64,000 bases of DNA, from contig JADJUC010000007.1 of assembly GCA_016710885.1 (NCBI GenBank), positions 97,855-161,854 of the forward strand, in the 5' to 3' direction. The notes under the pieces were generated by a model that was given only the letters and a program-made list of their open reading frames with translations, did not search any database and was not told the DNA's origin. Positions 16,870 through 26,947 of this stretch are shown piece by piece. Position numbers and translations under genes: made by a program. The stretch is from Candidatus Proximibacter danicus. GTDB lineage: Bacteria; Pseudomonadota; Gammaproteobacteria; Burkholderiales; Rhodocyclaceae. Position 1 is the stretch's first letter. Each line of letters opens with the position of its first letter.

Positions 16870-17256
16870 ATGCGAATCCTGCACACCATGCTCCGCGTCG
16901 GCGACCTCGATCGCTCGATTTCCTTTTATACCGAAGTGCTCGGCATGCGGCAGCTGCGCCGCAACGACTATCCCGAGGGCCGGTTCACATTGGCCTTTGT
17001 TGGTTACGGAGATGAGGCGGAGACCACCGTTCTCGAACTTACACACAATTGGGACACGCCGGCTTATGAGCTTGGCACTGGCTTTGGCCATATAGCGCTG
17101 GCCGTACCCGATGCCTATGCCGCTTGTGAGACGATCCGCCAGCGCGGCGGCAAAGTGGTCCGCGAGGCCGGGCCGATGAAGCATGGCAGTACCGTTATCG
17201 CCTTTGTCGAAGACCCGGACGGTTACAAGATCGAGCTTATCCAGCGCAAGGACTGA
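16870..17256 (+). CDS. gloA: lactoylglutathione lyase (glyoxalase I)
   Basis: 128-aa glyoxalase I, which isomerises the methylglyoxal-glutathione hemithioacetal to S-lactoylglutathione. Metal ligands of the VOC fold are visible: H5 (MRILHTMLRV), E57 (TVLELTHNW), H75 region (GFGHIALAV) and E123 (YKIELIQ). The motif DLDRSISFYTEVLGM is typical. The start MRILHTML matches E. coli GloA. It sits between the YgjP-like gene and an FmdE-like gene with a one-base gap to the latter, suggesting one transcript. Confidence 0.93.
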   Translation: MRILHTMLRVGDLDRSISFYTEVLGMRQLRRNDYPEGRFTLAFVGYGDEAETTVLELTHNWDTPAYELGTGFGHIALAVPDAYAACETIRQRGGKVVREAGPMKHGSTVIAFVEDPDGYKIELIQRKD

Positions 17257-17257
17257 A

Positions 17258-17860
17258 ATGACATTTCCTGCCTTTTTCGATGCGGTTCCCCCCCTCACCC
17301 TGCATGACCCGCTGGCCGAAATTCTTGGCGCAGCCAAGGGCGGGCTGATCGAGTACCACTTTGCCGATGCGGTGCGTCTCGCCGGCCATTCCTGCCCGAC
17401 CGTGGCTGGCGCCTGGTTGATGACAACGCGTGCCCTGCGCGCCCTTTATGGCGATACCGTGCCGGAGCGTGGTGGAGTGGAGGTTGCGTTTGGCGATGGC
17501 CAGACCGGTGGTGTTACCGGCGTTATCGCCAGCATTGCCACGTTGCTGACCGGCGCGGCCGGGGTCGGTGGTTTCAAGGGGCTGGGCGGCCGTTTTTCTC
17601 GACGCGATCTGCTGAGTTTTGATGTGGCCGGCGTCGAAGACATTCGCTTTACCCGCCGCGATACCGGTGCATCAGTCCAGGTGGCGCTCGACCTGTCACC
17701 GGTGCCAGGCGATCCTCGCATGGGAATGCTGCTGCCTGTGCTGCTGTCCGGCAGAGCGTCGGCGGAAGAGAAGCAGCTATTCGGCGAACTCTGGCAGGAC
17801 CGCGTGCGTCGCATCCTGATCGATTTTCACGATGATCCCCGGCTGGTGACACTGGCCTGA
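17258..17860 (+). CDS. FmdE-like (formylmethanofuran dehydrogenase subunit E family) protein
   Basis: 200-aa protein. The segment AVRLAGHSCPTVAGAWLMTTRALRALYG (H44, C46) resembles the FmdE Pfam domain, where a His-Cys segment sits at the metal-binding N-terminus; the GDGQTGGVTGVIASIATLLTG part fits the following glycine-rich region. FmdE domains occur outside methanogens in proteins of unknown role, sometimes linked to tungsten or molybdenum enzymes. No zinc-ribbon tail is visible here. The ATG lies one base after the gloA stop. Function is not known; co-transcription with gloA might hint at aldehyde or glutathione chemistry, but this is only positional. Confidence 0.65.
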   Translation: MTFPAFFDAVPPLTLHDPLAEILGAAKGGLIEYHFADAVRLAGHSCPTVAGAWLMTTRALRALYGDTVPERGGVEVAFGDGQTGGVTGVIASIATLLTGAAGVGGFKGLGGRFSRRDLLSFDVAGVEDIRFTRRDTGASVQVALDLSPVPGDPRMGMLLPVLLSGRASAEEKQLFGELWQDRVRRILIDFHDDPRLVTLA

Positions 17861-18006
17861 AAAAACTGAAGGGCGTATGCCGGGGGAGGGCGCCTTCTCC
17901 CTTGTCGCGGCTTGCTCGCCAGGAACGCCACAATGGCATCGCGGGTGCCCGTTAGTGGCGCCGCCATGGGAAAATACGCCCGGAAATTTATTGTTACGGA
18001 GTCGCA

Positions 18007-18300
18007 ATGACCGAAATTGAAGAACTGAAGGTGAGAACCAGAATCGCAGATGCGGAACTGGTACTGATCGAGCGCATACGCTGGGGGATGGCCGCACTCT
18101 TCGCAGCCTTCCTGGAAGCCGCTATCTTCCACTCGTGGGAGCTGCCGGTCGGATTTGGCGTAGCGGTTGTTCTCTTCCTCCCATATTGGCACCGCAAGCG
18201 TTATAACGAAGCCTGGGATGCCTATGAGAAGGCGACAGGAACCGGAAAATTTGCACCGCCGCCGGTGCCGGAAAATGAGGCAAAAGCGGACGAAAGCTGA
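18007..18300 (+). CDS. small membrane protein, hypothetical
   Basis: I do not recognise this 97-aa protein. It has a charged N-terminal helix (residues 1-25), two hydrophobic segments at about 26-42 and 46-60, and a charged, proline-rich C-terminal tail (APPPVPENEAKADES). This suggests a two-helix inner-membrane hairpin. A good ribosome site (ACGGAG, about 17996-18001) sits 6 bases before the ATG, and a strong terminator follows 14 bases after the stop, so it is a plausible stand-alone gene. Confidence 0.65.
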   Translation: MTEIEELKVRTRIADAELVLIERIRWGMAALFAAFLEAAIFHSWELPVGFGVAVVLFLPYWHRKRYNEAWDAYEKATGTGKFAPPPVPENEAKADES

Positions 18301-18314
18301 AATACCTGGAAATG

Positions 18315-18347
18315 AAAAACGGCCTCCATGACTGGAGGCCGTTTTTT
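18315..18347 (+). terminator. strong bidirectional terminator
   Basis: A-run, then ACGGCCTCCA / TGGAGGCCGT with loop TGAC, then six T. It ends the small membrane protein gene on the plus strand. With an A/T run on both sides it could also end dinD transcription on the minus strand. Confidence 0.85.
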
Positions 18348-18378
18348 GGTGGCGCGCAGTTTACTACCGAACTACTCG

Positions 18379-19323
18379 CTACTGGGGCCATTGAGTAACG
18401 CTGAGGGTTACCGCCATCGCAAGACCTACGCCAATCTTTATGCATACTTGATCTAACTCGACAATCGCTGCAGTCGAGGTCATTTTTCTTCTCCAGCTTC
18501 TTCTTGGCGCTCTCGATCTGCCGGATGCTTTTCTCCGGCGTCGGCAGCGCCTCGGGCATGGTGCCACCCAATTCATCGATGGTCTGGCGAACTTTCTTGC
18601 CAACCTCGAAATGGGTCTGATTGGCTTTCTGCTTACCACACACCTTATCGCGACGCAGTTTCTCTTCCGTTTGCGTGGCGCGGAACAAGTTGGCAGCGAG
18701 TTCGGTGCTGCCCATGTGATCGAGGATTTTCTGACTCTTCTTCAGCCCCTTGATGGCATGGATGTCCTTCGCGCCCCTGCCGCCGTAGAGCCCTTGTAGC
18801 CGTGATCCTGAAAGATGGCATAGTCGAGAGGTGTTTCGACGCCGGCGTCCTTGGCCGCCGCAGCAAGATGCTTATTGTGCTCGGCGAGTTCGTTACGGAT
18901 CGCCAAACGCTTGTCGTTTTCTGACAGACGAGCAAAGGCTTCGTTATCGTTCAGCTCCTGGCGGCGGGTTTGCAGGGCGAAGTAGGTCTGGCCGTTGGCG
19001 ATGACCGGCTTGGACGGATCGCCGTTCTGGACGATCAGGTAGCAGGCGTAACGCGAGAGGCGAATATCGGCGATCTGGCGCTTTGCACCCGAACCGATGT
19101 CGACCATATCGAGGACATCCTCGAAATGGTCCTCGACCACATGACCGCTGTTCCGGCATGACTCTTTGGCGCGTTCAATAACCGGCTGGAAGTGTCGATA
19201 CTCGGAATACTCCAGCACCTTGGCGAGTTGGCGTGCGATCCAGAATTCATTGCCGTCAGCATCGGACTGTCGGATGCCCTCGAAGGTTTCGTGGTGCTGC
19301 TCAACAACACGTTTTGCAGTCAT
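18379..19323 (-). pseudogene. dinD: DNA-damage-inducible protein D (DinD), frameshifted
   Basis: Clear DinD homologue: FEGIRQSDADGNEFWIARQLAKVLEYSEYRHFQPVIERAKESC (BRO-N domain), GHVVEDHFEDVLDMVDIGSGAKR, LSRYACYLIVQNGDPSKPVIANGQTYFA and, in a second frame, MGSTELAANLFRATQTEEKLRRD and GKKVRQTIDELGGTMPEALPTPEKSI. In E. coli DinD is SOS-induced and inhibits RecA strand exchange. The frame breaks at about 18790, where GYKG should continue as LYGGRGAKDIHAIKGLKK; one missing base explains it. A run of five A (18483-18487) may hide a second indel, because the current frame runs on through the terminator, whereas one base fewer gives a stop at 18379. AAGGAG lies before the ATG at 19323. I see no LexA box. 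Confidence 0.75.
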
Positions 19324-19368
19324 ACGCCCAACTCCTTGAGATAGGTTACATGGCCTTAGAAAGCACAA

Positions 19369-19391
19369 AGCCCCAGCTTGTGACTGAGGCT
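19369..19391 (-). terminator. hairpin between tRNA-Ile2 and dinD
   Basis: On the minus strand AGCCTCAG and CTGGGGCT pair over 8 bp (one G-T) with a 7-base loop, followed by a weak T-rich stretch, 17 bases after the tRNA. It is a plausible end for the rpoD/tRNA transcript, but the T tract is imperfect. Confidence 0.45.
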
Positions 19392-19407
19392 AAGTGTTTG
19401 TTTCTGT

Positions 19408-19484
19408 TGGTGGGCCCGCACGGACTTGAACCGTGGACCAAAGGATTATGAGTCCTCTGCTCTAACCAACTGAGCTACAGGCCC
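19408..19484 (-). tRNA. tRNA-Ile2 (CAT anticodon, lysidine-modified type)
   Basis: 77-nt tRNA on the minus strand with acceptor GGGCCTG / CGGGCCC, discriminator A and encoded CCA (19408-19410). The anticodon is CAT, but the anticodon arm GAGGACTCATAATCCTT and TTGGTC variable region match tRNA-Ile2, whose C34 is converted to lysidine by TilS to read AUA, rather than elongator Met. It lies 19 bases after the rpoD stop on the same strand, so it may be processed from the rpoD transcript. Confidence 0.88.
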
Positions 19485-19503
19485 GTAACTCTTTGTTGCC
19501 CTG

Positions 19504-21486
<1,983 letters not shown>

Positions 21487-21539
21487 TTCCCGGTGTTGGG
21501 TTGGAAAAACCCCAAATTATATCAGAACTTAGCGTGCAT

Positions 21540-23318
21540 TTACCCGTTGTTGAGCCCGGGGCCGGCGCTTGTGCTGCGAGCGGTGAGCAGCGCCACGTAG
21601 CGGGCTTTTTCGTCCGAGGAGAGTCCGGCGATGCCAAGGGCCTGGGCTTTGGCCTTGAGGGCTTCTATTTCATCTTTCTGGGCATCGCGCGCAAAAATGG
21701 CCAATGTGCCGGCGAATTCAGATTCGAGCTCGTCTTCGGCAAAAGGTTCGTGCATCAGGTCGGAGGCCGCGTTCTTAAGCAACAGGCTGTCTTCGTCCAG
21801 TGCTCCGCCGCGCAGACGCTCAAGCAACATGGCGTAGCCGGGAATCGAACCTTCGCTTTCACGCACGAGGGCGACCAGCCGGTGCAAGGTGCGCGTTTCC
21901 GGAACGTCGGGCGGCAGACTGGCCAGAGGCAGTCGCAGGGCCAGTTCCGGTTTCTGCAGAATCAGGCGGATCAGCTTGCGCATGAAGCTTGCAGCCGGCG
22001 ATTGGCGCGGTGAACGCGCCGGTGCCGGGCGGGTGATGGCGCGCAATTCGCACAGCCGCTCGATTTCCGGCTGCGAGAAGCCGCTGATCTCGGCCAGGCG
22101 CTTGACCAGTTGCAGGCGCAGCAGTGGTGTTTGCAGTTTTTGCAGCAGCGGCTTTGCTTCGGCAACCAGCTTGGCCTTGCCTTCGGCGCTGGTCAGGTCG
22201 CAATGGCTGCCAAGTTCCCGCAGTAGAAAATCCGAAAGCGGCGTTGCTTGCGCCACCATGCGATTGAAGCCATCCTTGCCGAACTCGCGCACAAAGCTGT
22301 CGGGGTCGTGTGTCTCCGGCAGAAAAACGAAGCCAATCGTCTTCTGATCGGGCAGCGTTTCCAGGCTGTTTTCCAGTGCGCGCCAGGCAGCCTTGCGACC
22401 GGCATTGTCGCCGTCGAAACAGAAGACAACGCGGTCGACCTGGCGCAGCAGTTTCTGTACATGTGTTGCTGTTGTTGCGGTGCCAAGTGTCGCCAGCGCA
22501 TTGCCGACACCATGCTGGGCCAGCGCGACAACATCCATGTAGCCTTCGACAACAATGGCGGTATCGGTTTCTCGCAACGCGGCACGGGCCTGCGGCAGGC
22601 CAAAGAGCTCGCGCCCCTTTTCGAACAGCGGTGTTTCGGGAGAGTTCAGGTACTTTGGCTCACCGGCATCAAGTACGCGCCCACCAAAGGCAATGACTTC
22701 ACCCTTGGGATTGATGATCGGGAACATCACACGGTCACGGAAACGGTCGTAGCGCCGCCCCTGGTCGTTTTCAATAACCAGCCCGGCGGCGAGCAACTCC
22801 GGGGCGTTGTAATTCGGAAAAATGGCTTCGAGGTTTTGCCAGCCGTCCGGCGCGTAGCCGATGCCGAATTTTGCAGCGATTTCGCCGGTCAGGCCGCGAC
22901 GCTTGAGGTAATCGATGGCTTTCGGTGAGGCCTTGAGCTGCTCCCGATAGTAGGCTGCAGCTTTGGCCATCACTTCGGCGAGGTCGCGGGTGTTGCCGCG
23001 CGATTCATCGCGAATCTGGCGGCCTTCCTCTTCCGGTACCTGCATGCCGGAGCGGCTGGCCAGATCCTTCACGGCATCGATGAAGCCCATGCCGGAATAT
23101 TCCATCATGAATCCGATGGCGGTGCCATGGGCGCCGCAGCCGAAGCAATGATAGAACTGCTTCTGCGGGCTGACGGTAAAGGAAGGGGATTTTTCGTTGT
23201 GGAATGGGCAGCAGGCGGCATAGTTGGCGCCCGCTTTTTTCAGTGGAACATGCGCGTCGATGAGGTCGACGATGTCCACCCGATGCAGCAGGTCCTGAAT
23301 GAAGGATTCAGGAATCAT
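21540..23318 (-). CDS. dnaG: DNA primase
   Basis: 592-aa primase that lays RNA primers at the replication fork. The N-terminal CHC2 zinc finger is visible (CCPFHNEKSPSF ... FYHCFGCGAHG, about residues 36-66). The TOPRIM core includes VVEGYMDVVAL and the acidic VVFCFDGDNAGRKA. The C-terminal DnaB-interacting domain spans about 440-585. It is the middle gene of the rpsU-(yqeY)-dnaG-rpoD operon; yqeY lies 27 bases upstream. Confidence 0.95.
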   Translation of the reverse strand: MIPESFIQDLLHRVDIVDLIDAHVPLKKAGANYAACCPFHNEKSPSFTVSPQKQFYHCFGCGAHGTAIGFMMEYSGMGFIDAVKDLASRSGMQVPEEEGRQIRDESRGNTRDLAEVMAKAAAYYREQLKASPKAIDYLKRRGLTGEIAAKFGIGYAPDGWQNLEAIFPNYNAPELLAAGLVIENDQGRRYDRFRDRVMFPIINPKGEVIAFGGRVLDAGEPKYLNSPETPLFEKGRELFGLPQARAALRETDTAIVVEGYMDVVALAQHGVGNALATLGTATTATHVQKLLRQVDRVVFCFDGDNAGRKAAWRALENSLETLPDQKTIGFVFLPETHDPDSFVREFGKDGFNRMVAQATPLSDFLLRELGSHCDLTSAEGKAKLVAEAKPLLQKLQTPLLRLQLVKRLAEISGFSQPEIERLCELRAITRPAPARSPRQSPAASFMRKLIRLILQKPELALRLPLASLPPDVPETRTLHRLVALVRESEGSIPGYAMLLERLRGGALDEDSLLLKNAASDLMHEPFAEDELESEFAGTLAIFARDAQKDEIEALKAKAQALGIAGLSSDEKARYVALLTARSTSAGPGLNNG

Positions 23319-23345
23319 GGTGCCCGCCGCTTCCGCTAACCCGGA

Positions 23346-23792
23346 CTAGCGGGTCAGTGCCGCTTTGACCTGCTTCGAGACTTCGCCCATGTCGGCGCGC
23401 CCCGCCAGCTTGCCCTTGACGATGCCCATCACCTTGCCCATGTCGGCCGGGCCGGCGGCGCCGGTGGTGGCGACTGCGGCCTGTACCTCGGCGGCGATTT
23501 CCTCAACGGAAAGCTGCGCCGGCATATAGGCGGAGAGCAATTCGGCTTCGAAGCGTTCGACGGCAGCAAGGTCTTCGCGCTTAGCGGCTTCGTACTGGGT
23601 GATGCTGTCCTTGCGCTGCTTCAGCAATTTTTCGATGACAGCCAGCACGGCAGCATCGTCGAGCACGATGCGCTCGTCGACTTCCTTCTGCTTGATGGCG
23701 GCGAGCAGCAGGCGGATGGCGCCGAGCTTCGCCGTTTCCTTGGCGCGCATGGCGGCCTTCATGTCTTCGGTGATGCGTTCCTTGAGCGTCAT
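23346..23792 (-). CDS. yqeY: GatB/YqeY domain-containing protein
   Basis: 148-aa YqeY-family protein: MTLKERITEDMKAAMRAKETAKLGAIRLLLAAIKQKEVDER followed by LLKQRKDSITQYEAAKREDL and the C-terminal VMGIVKGKLAGRADMGEVSKQVKAAL, matching the tail domain of GatB amidotransferase subunits. The biochemical role is not established. The start at 23792 is preferred over an in-frame upstream ATG because homologues begin MTLKERI/MSLKEQI. The gene sits between rpsU and dnaG, a position frequent in beta- and alphaproteobacteria. Confidence 0.9.
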   Translation of the reverse strand: MTLKERITEDMKAAMRAKETAKLGAIRLLLAAIKQKEVDERIVLDDAAVLAVIEKLLKQRKDSITQYEAAKREDLAAVERFEAELLSAYMPAQLSVEEIAAEVQAAVATTGAAGPADMGKVMGIVKGKLAGRADMGEVSKQVKAALTR

Positions 23793-23813
23793 TCTGTCGA
23801 TCCCCACAAACGT

Positions 23814-23843
23814 CAAAAGCCGTCCACCTTGTGATGGACGGCT
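23814..23843 (-). terminator. attenuator-like hairpin between rpsU and yqeY
   Basis: On the minus strand AGCCGTCCA / TGGACGGCT forms a 9-bp stem (23818-23826 with 23835-23843) followed by TTTT. It lies inside the operon, between rpsU and yqeY. In E. coli a partial terminator sits between rpsU and dnaG and lowers dnaG expression; a similar role here is inferred. Confidence 0.65.
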
Positions 23844-23945
23844 CGAGGCTTTCGCTGCGTCAGGAAACTCCGGTGCGTCAGGATTGGAACTGGCGCGACG
23901 CGGAGCGGTGTTGCTGGATGTTTCGACTGCTGCGGCCGGAGCCGC

Positions 23946-24158
23946 TTAGAACATCTTCGGCGGCAGGGTCTGGCTACGGATGCGCTTGTGATGGCGCTTG
24001 ACCGCGGCGGCCAGCTTGCGCTTGCGCTCGGCGGTGGGCTTCTCGTAGAACTCGCGTGCGCGCAGTTCGGTCAGCAGGCCGGTTTTCTCGACAGTGCGCT
24101 TGAAGCGGCGGATGGCAACTTCAAACGGCTCGTTTTCCTTGAGGCGAATACTAGGCAT
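23946..24158 (-). CDS. rpsU: 30S ribosomal protein S21
   Basis: 70-aa basic ribosomal protein S21 with the usual MPSIRLKENEPFEVAIRRFKRTVEKTGLL start and an RKRKLAAAVKRHHKRIRS lysine/arginine-rich C-terminal half. S21 sits near the 16S 3' end and helps base pairing with the Shine-Dalgarno sequence. It opens the macromolecular synthesis operon and has a good sigma-70 promoter about 57 bases upstream of its ATG. Confidence 0.96.
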   Translation of the reverse strand: MPSIRLKENEPFEVAIRRFKRTVEKTGLLTELRAREFYEKPTAERKRKLAAAVKRHHKRIRSQTLPPKMF

Positions 24159-24214
24159 CTAAATCAGTCCAATCGGTTGGGTTGGAGGTAGGTCGGAAAC
24201 AGCGAAAGACCGCG

Positions 24215-24244
24215 ATTATAAACAGACTGTTGTGTTTTTTCCAA
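24215..24244 (-). promoter_or_regulatory. sigma-70 promoter of rpsU operon
   Basis: On the minus strand, TTGGAA (24239-24244) and a perfect TATAAT (24215-24220) with an 18-base spacer. The predicted leader before rpsU is about 50 nt. The divergent gene tsaD starts at 24301. Confidence 0.75.
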
Positions 24245-24300
24245 GTCCACCGTGCTTGCCTGTGGTTGCGCGGGTGCCGGGTCGGGTAAAATCGCCGCCC

Positions 24301-25314
24301 ATGCTGGTGCTGGGATTCGAATCCTCCTGCGACGAAACCGGGGTTGCGCTCTACGATCAGGAGCGCGGCCTGCTGGCGCACGCCCTCTATTCGCAGGTGG
24401 AAATGCACCAGGCCTACGGCGGTGTGGTTCCGGAACTGGCCTCCAGAGACCATGTGCGGCGAGTTGTTCCATTGTTGCGCAAGGTTTTGCAGGATAGCGG
24501 GCGCTCGCTCAACGATGTTGGTGCCGTGGCCTATACGCAGGGGCCGGGGCTGGCCGGCGCCTTGCTGGTCGGTGCCGCCTTCGCCGAGTCGCTGGCCATG
24601 TCGCTTGGTGTGCCGACGGTGCCCGTGCATCACCTCGAAGGTCATCTGCTGTCGCCGCTGCTGTCGGCACAGCCGCCGCGCTTTCCTTTCATCGCATTGC
24701 TGGTCTCCGGCGGTCACACCCAACTCATGCGTGTGACCGGGGTGGGTGAGTATGCACTCCTCGGCGAAACGCTCGACGATGCCGCTGGCGAGGCTTTCGA
24801 CAAGACGGCCAAGCTGCTTGGTCTGGGATATCCCGGCGGCCCGGCGCTGGCGGCGCTGGCCGAACGTGGTACCCCCGGGGCCGTTGCGCTGCCGCGGCCG
24901 ATGCTTCACTCCGGTGACTTGATGTTCAGCTTCTCCGGCTTGAAGACGGCCGTGCTGACCCAAGTACGCAACCGCGACCTTTCGGACCAGGAAAAGGCCG
25001 ACGTTGCGCGCGGATTTCAGGATGCGATCGTCGAAGTGCTGGTCAGGAAGTCGCTGACGGCGATCAAGGACAGCGGACTTGGCCAGTTGGTGGTGGCCGG
25101 CGGCGTTGGCGCTAACCGCGAACTGCGCCGCCAACTGGATGCCAAGGCGGCGCGCCGCGGCATCGATGTCTATTATCCCGAGCTCGAATTCTGCACCGAT
25201 AACGGTGCCATGATCGCCTTGGCCGGTGCGCTGCGCCTGACGTCCGGAACGCCGGCGAAGGCCGCCGGCAGTTTTGCCGTCCGTCCGCGCTGGCCGCTCG
25301 ATTTGCGCGACTGA
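24301..25314 (+). CDS. tsaD: tRNA N6-adenosine threonylcarbamoyltransferase
   Basis: 337-aa TsaD (formerly Gcp), which with TsaB and TsaE transfers threonylcarbamoyl to A37 of ANN-decoding tRNAs. The ASKHA fold is visible: MLVLGFESSCDETGVALYD (phosphate 1), TQGPGLAGALLVG, the iron-binding histidines in VPVHHLEGHLLSPLL, ALLVSGGHTQL and the late TDNGAMIALAG with its metal aspartate. The start at 24301 is set by homology; the frame is open further upstream. It is divergent from rpsU, the classic arrangement. Confidence 0.95.
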   Translation: MLVLGFESSCDETGVALYDQERGLLAHALYSQVEMHQAYGGVVPELASRDHVRRVVPLLRKVLQDSGRSLNDVGAVAYTQGPGLAGALLVGAAFAESLAMSLGVPTVPVHHLEGHLLSPLLSAQPPRFPFIALLVSGGHTQLMRVTGVGEYALLGETLDDAAGEAFDKTAKLLGLGYPGGPALAALAERGTPGAVALPRPMLHSGDLMFSFSGLKTAVLTQVRNRDLSDQEKADVARGFQDAIVEVLVRKSLTAIKDSGLGQLVVAGGVGANRELRRQLDAKAARRGIDVYYPELEFCTDNGAMIALAGALRLTSGTPAKAAGSFAVRPRWPLDLRD

Positions 25315-25389
25315 TCCCCGCGCTGCACTCTGGTTTTCCGCCGGATTTTCCGGCACAGTGGATGTCCCCGGCATGAAAGGACAATCCAA

Positions 25390-26205
25390 ATGGAAAACAT
25401 GAATCGCTATCAGGAAATCATTTTCAACTACGCGCTGGATATTGGCGGCAAGGCTTTGGCCGCAATTGTCCTGTGGGTTGTCGGACGCTGGCTGATCGGC
25501 TTGGCCGGGAGCCTCCTGCAGCAGGCGATGAGCCGCCAGAAGCTCGATCCGACCCTGATGCGCTATATCGGCAGCTTCGTGAACGTGCTGCTGAACATTA
25601 CCCTCGTCGTTGCCATCCTTGGCTACTTCGGTGTCCAGACAACGACCTTCGCTGCGCTTATTGCCGGTATCGGCGTAGCTATCGGTGCGGCGTGGGGCGG
25701 TTTGCTGTCGAACTTCGCAGCCGGCGCCTTCCTCATCGTGCTGCGACCGTTCAAGGTTGGCGATTTTGTCACCGCCGGCGGCGTCACCGGCACGGTGACC
25801 GAAATCGGCCTGTTCGCCAGTGCGCTGAACACGCCGGACAATGTGCTGACGCTCGTCGGCAATGCCAAGATTTTCAGCGACACCATCCAGAATTTTTCCG
25901 CCAATGCCTTCCGCCGCGTCGATCTCAAGTGTCAGCTGGCTGGCAGCGCCGACCATGTGGCGGCAATGGAACTGCTGCGCGACAAGATTGCCGGCATCAA
26001 GAACGTGATCGAAAAGCCGGGCGTCGAGGTCGAGATTCTGGAATTCAACCTGGTCGGACCGGTACTGGCGGTTCGCCCTTACTGCCATACCGACAATTAC
26101 TGGCAGGTCTATTTCGACGGCAACCGCTGCATTCGCGAGTCGCTTGCCGCTGCGGGATTCCCGTCGCCGATGCCGGCCCAGATGGTCATGGTGCAGCAGC
26201 AATAG
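25390..26205 (+). CDS. mscS: small-conductance mechanosensitive channel (MscS family)
   Basis: 271-aa inner-membrane channel of MscS type that opens on osmotic downshock. Three N-terminal membrane helices are seen (about residues 15-40, 58-80 and 85-115). The pore helix is IAGIGVAIGAAWGGLLSNFAAGAFLIVLRPFKVGDFV, with the glycine/alanine packing of TM3 and the RPFKVGD start of the beta domain. The C-terminal soluble part is about 130-270. AAAGGA precedes the ATG by 11 bases. A shared bidirectional terminator follows. Confidence 0.92.
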   Translation: MENMNRYQEIIFNYALDIGGKALAAIVLWVVGRWLIGLAGSLLQQAMSRQKLDPTLMRYIGSFVNVLLNITLVVAILGYFGVQTTTFAALIAGIGVAIGAAWGGLLSNFAAGAFLIVLRPFKVGDFVTAGGVTGTVTEIGLFASALNTPDNVLTLVGNAKIFSDTIQNFSANAFRRVDLKCQLAGSADHVAAMELLRDKIAGIKNVIEKPGVEVEILEFNLVGPVLAVRPYCHTDNYWQVYFDGNRCIRESLAAAGFPSPMPAQMVMVQQQ

Positions 26206-26222
26206 TTCCGAAGGGCTGAAAG

Positions 26223-26262
26223 CAAAAAAGGCCGGGCAGAGGTCAGATCGCCCGGCCTTCTT
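26223..26262. terminator. bidirectional terminator between mscS and plsY
   Basis: A6, then AAGGCCGGGC ... GCCCGGCCTT with a 12-base loop, then CTTC. It lies between convergent mscS (plus) and plsY (minus) and can serve both. Confidence 0.75.
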
Positions 26263-26279
26263 CGTGGACGAGTGAGGCG

Positions 26280-26891
26280 CTATTTCGGTTTTTTCTTGCT
26301 GCCGACTTTCGGTTCGGTGCCAGTCAGCAGCCGCTGCAGGTTTTGCCAGTGTTTCGAGATCAGCGCCATCGATATCACACCGACCGTCAGCATCAGGAAG
26401 CTGCCGCCCCACATCATGGCGGCGAGCATCGGTGCGCCGGCGGCAGCGATCAATGCGCCCAGCGAGGAATAGCGGGAAAAGAGCACGGTCAGTAGCCATA
26501 GCCCGAGTACGCCGACGCCGAGCAGCCAGTCCAGTGCCAGCAACACACCGGCGGCGGTGGCGACGCCCTTGCCGCCCTTGAACTTGAGAAAGATCGGGAA
26601 CAGGTGGCCGAAGAACACGGCCAATGCGATCAGCCCGATGGCGACATTGGAGAGCATGTAGTGCTGGGCAAGAAAGACGGCCAGCCAGCCCTTGGCGCCA
26701 TCGCCTAGCAGAGTCAGCACGGCGGCCGCCTTGTTGCCGCTGCGCAGCACATTGGTCGCGCCGGGGTTGCCGGAGCCGTAGCTGCGCGGGTCGGCCAGGC
26801 CGAACAGACGGCTGCAGATGACGGCGAACGGTACGGAGCCGAGAAGATAAGCGCCGACGATGGCGGCAGGTACGAGCAGGGAGCTATCCAT
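26280..26891 (-). CDS. plsY: glycerol-3-phosphate acyltransferase PlsY
   Basis: 203-aa integral membrane enzyme that transfers the acyl group from acyl-phosphate to glycerol-3-phosphate, the first step of phospholipid synthesis. The three conserved loops are visible: PRSYGSGNPGATNVLRSGNK (motif 1, serine and glycine rich), FFGHLFPIFLKFKGGKGVATAAG (motif 2) and the late membrane segments. The start MDSSLLVPAAIVGAYLLGSVPFAV is chosen by homology; an ATG 30 bases upstream would add an unlikely leader. The C-terminus is lysine-rich (KVGSKKKPK). folB is divergent. Confidence 0.92.
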   Translation of the reverse strand: MDSSLLVPAAIVGAYLLGSVPFAVICSRLFGLADPRSYGSGNPGATNVLRSGNKAAAVLTLLGDGAKGWLAVFLAQHYMLSNVAIGLIALAVFFGHLFPIFLKFKGGKGVATAAGVLLALDWLLGVGVLGLWLLTVLFSRYSSLGALIAAAGAPMLAAMMWGGSFLMLTVGVISMALISKHWQNLQRLLTGTEPKVGSKKKPK

Positions 26892-26947
26892 GAGGCAGTG
26901 TGGGGGTCTGGAGGTGTACAATGCGATGCCGCATTCTACACCGCCCC

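Noticed and set aside
19408..19484. Annotation as a second tRNA-Met
   Set aside because: The anticodon is CAT, but the anticodon arm and variable loop match tRNA-Ile2, which is modified to lysidine.
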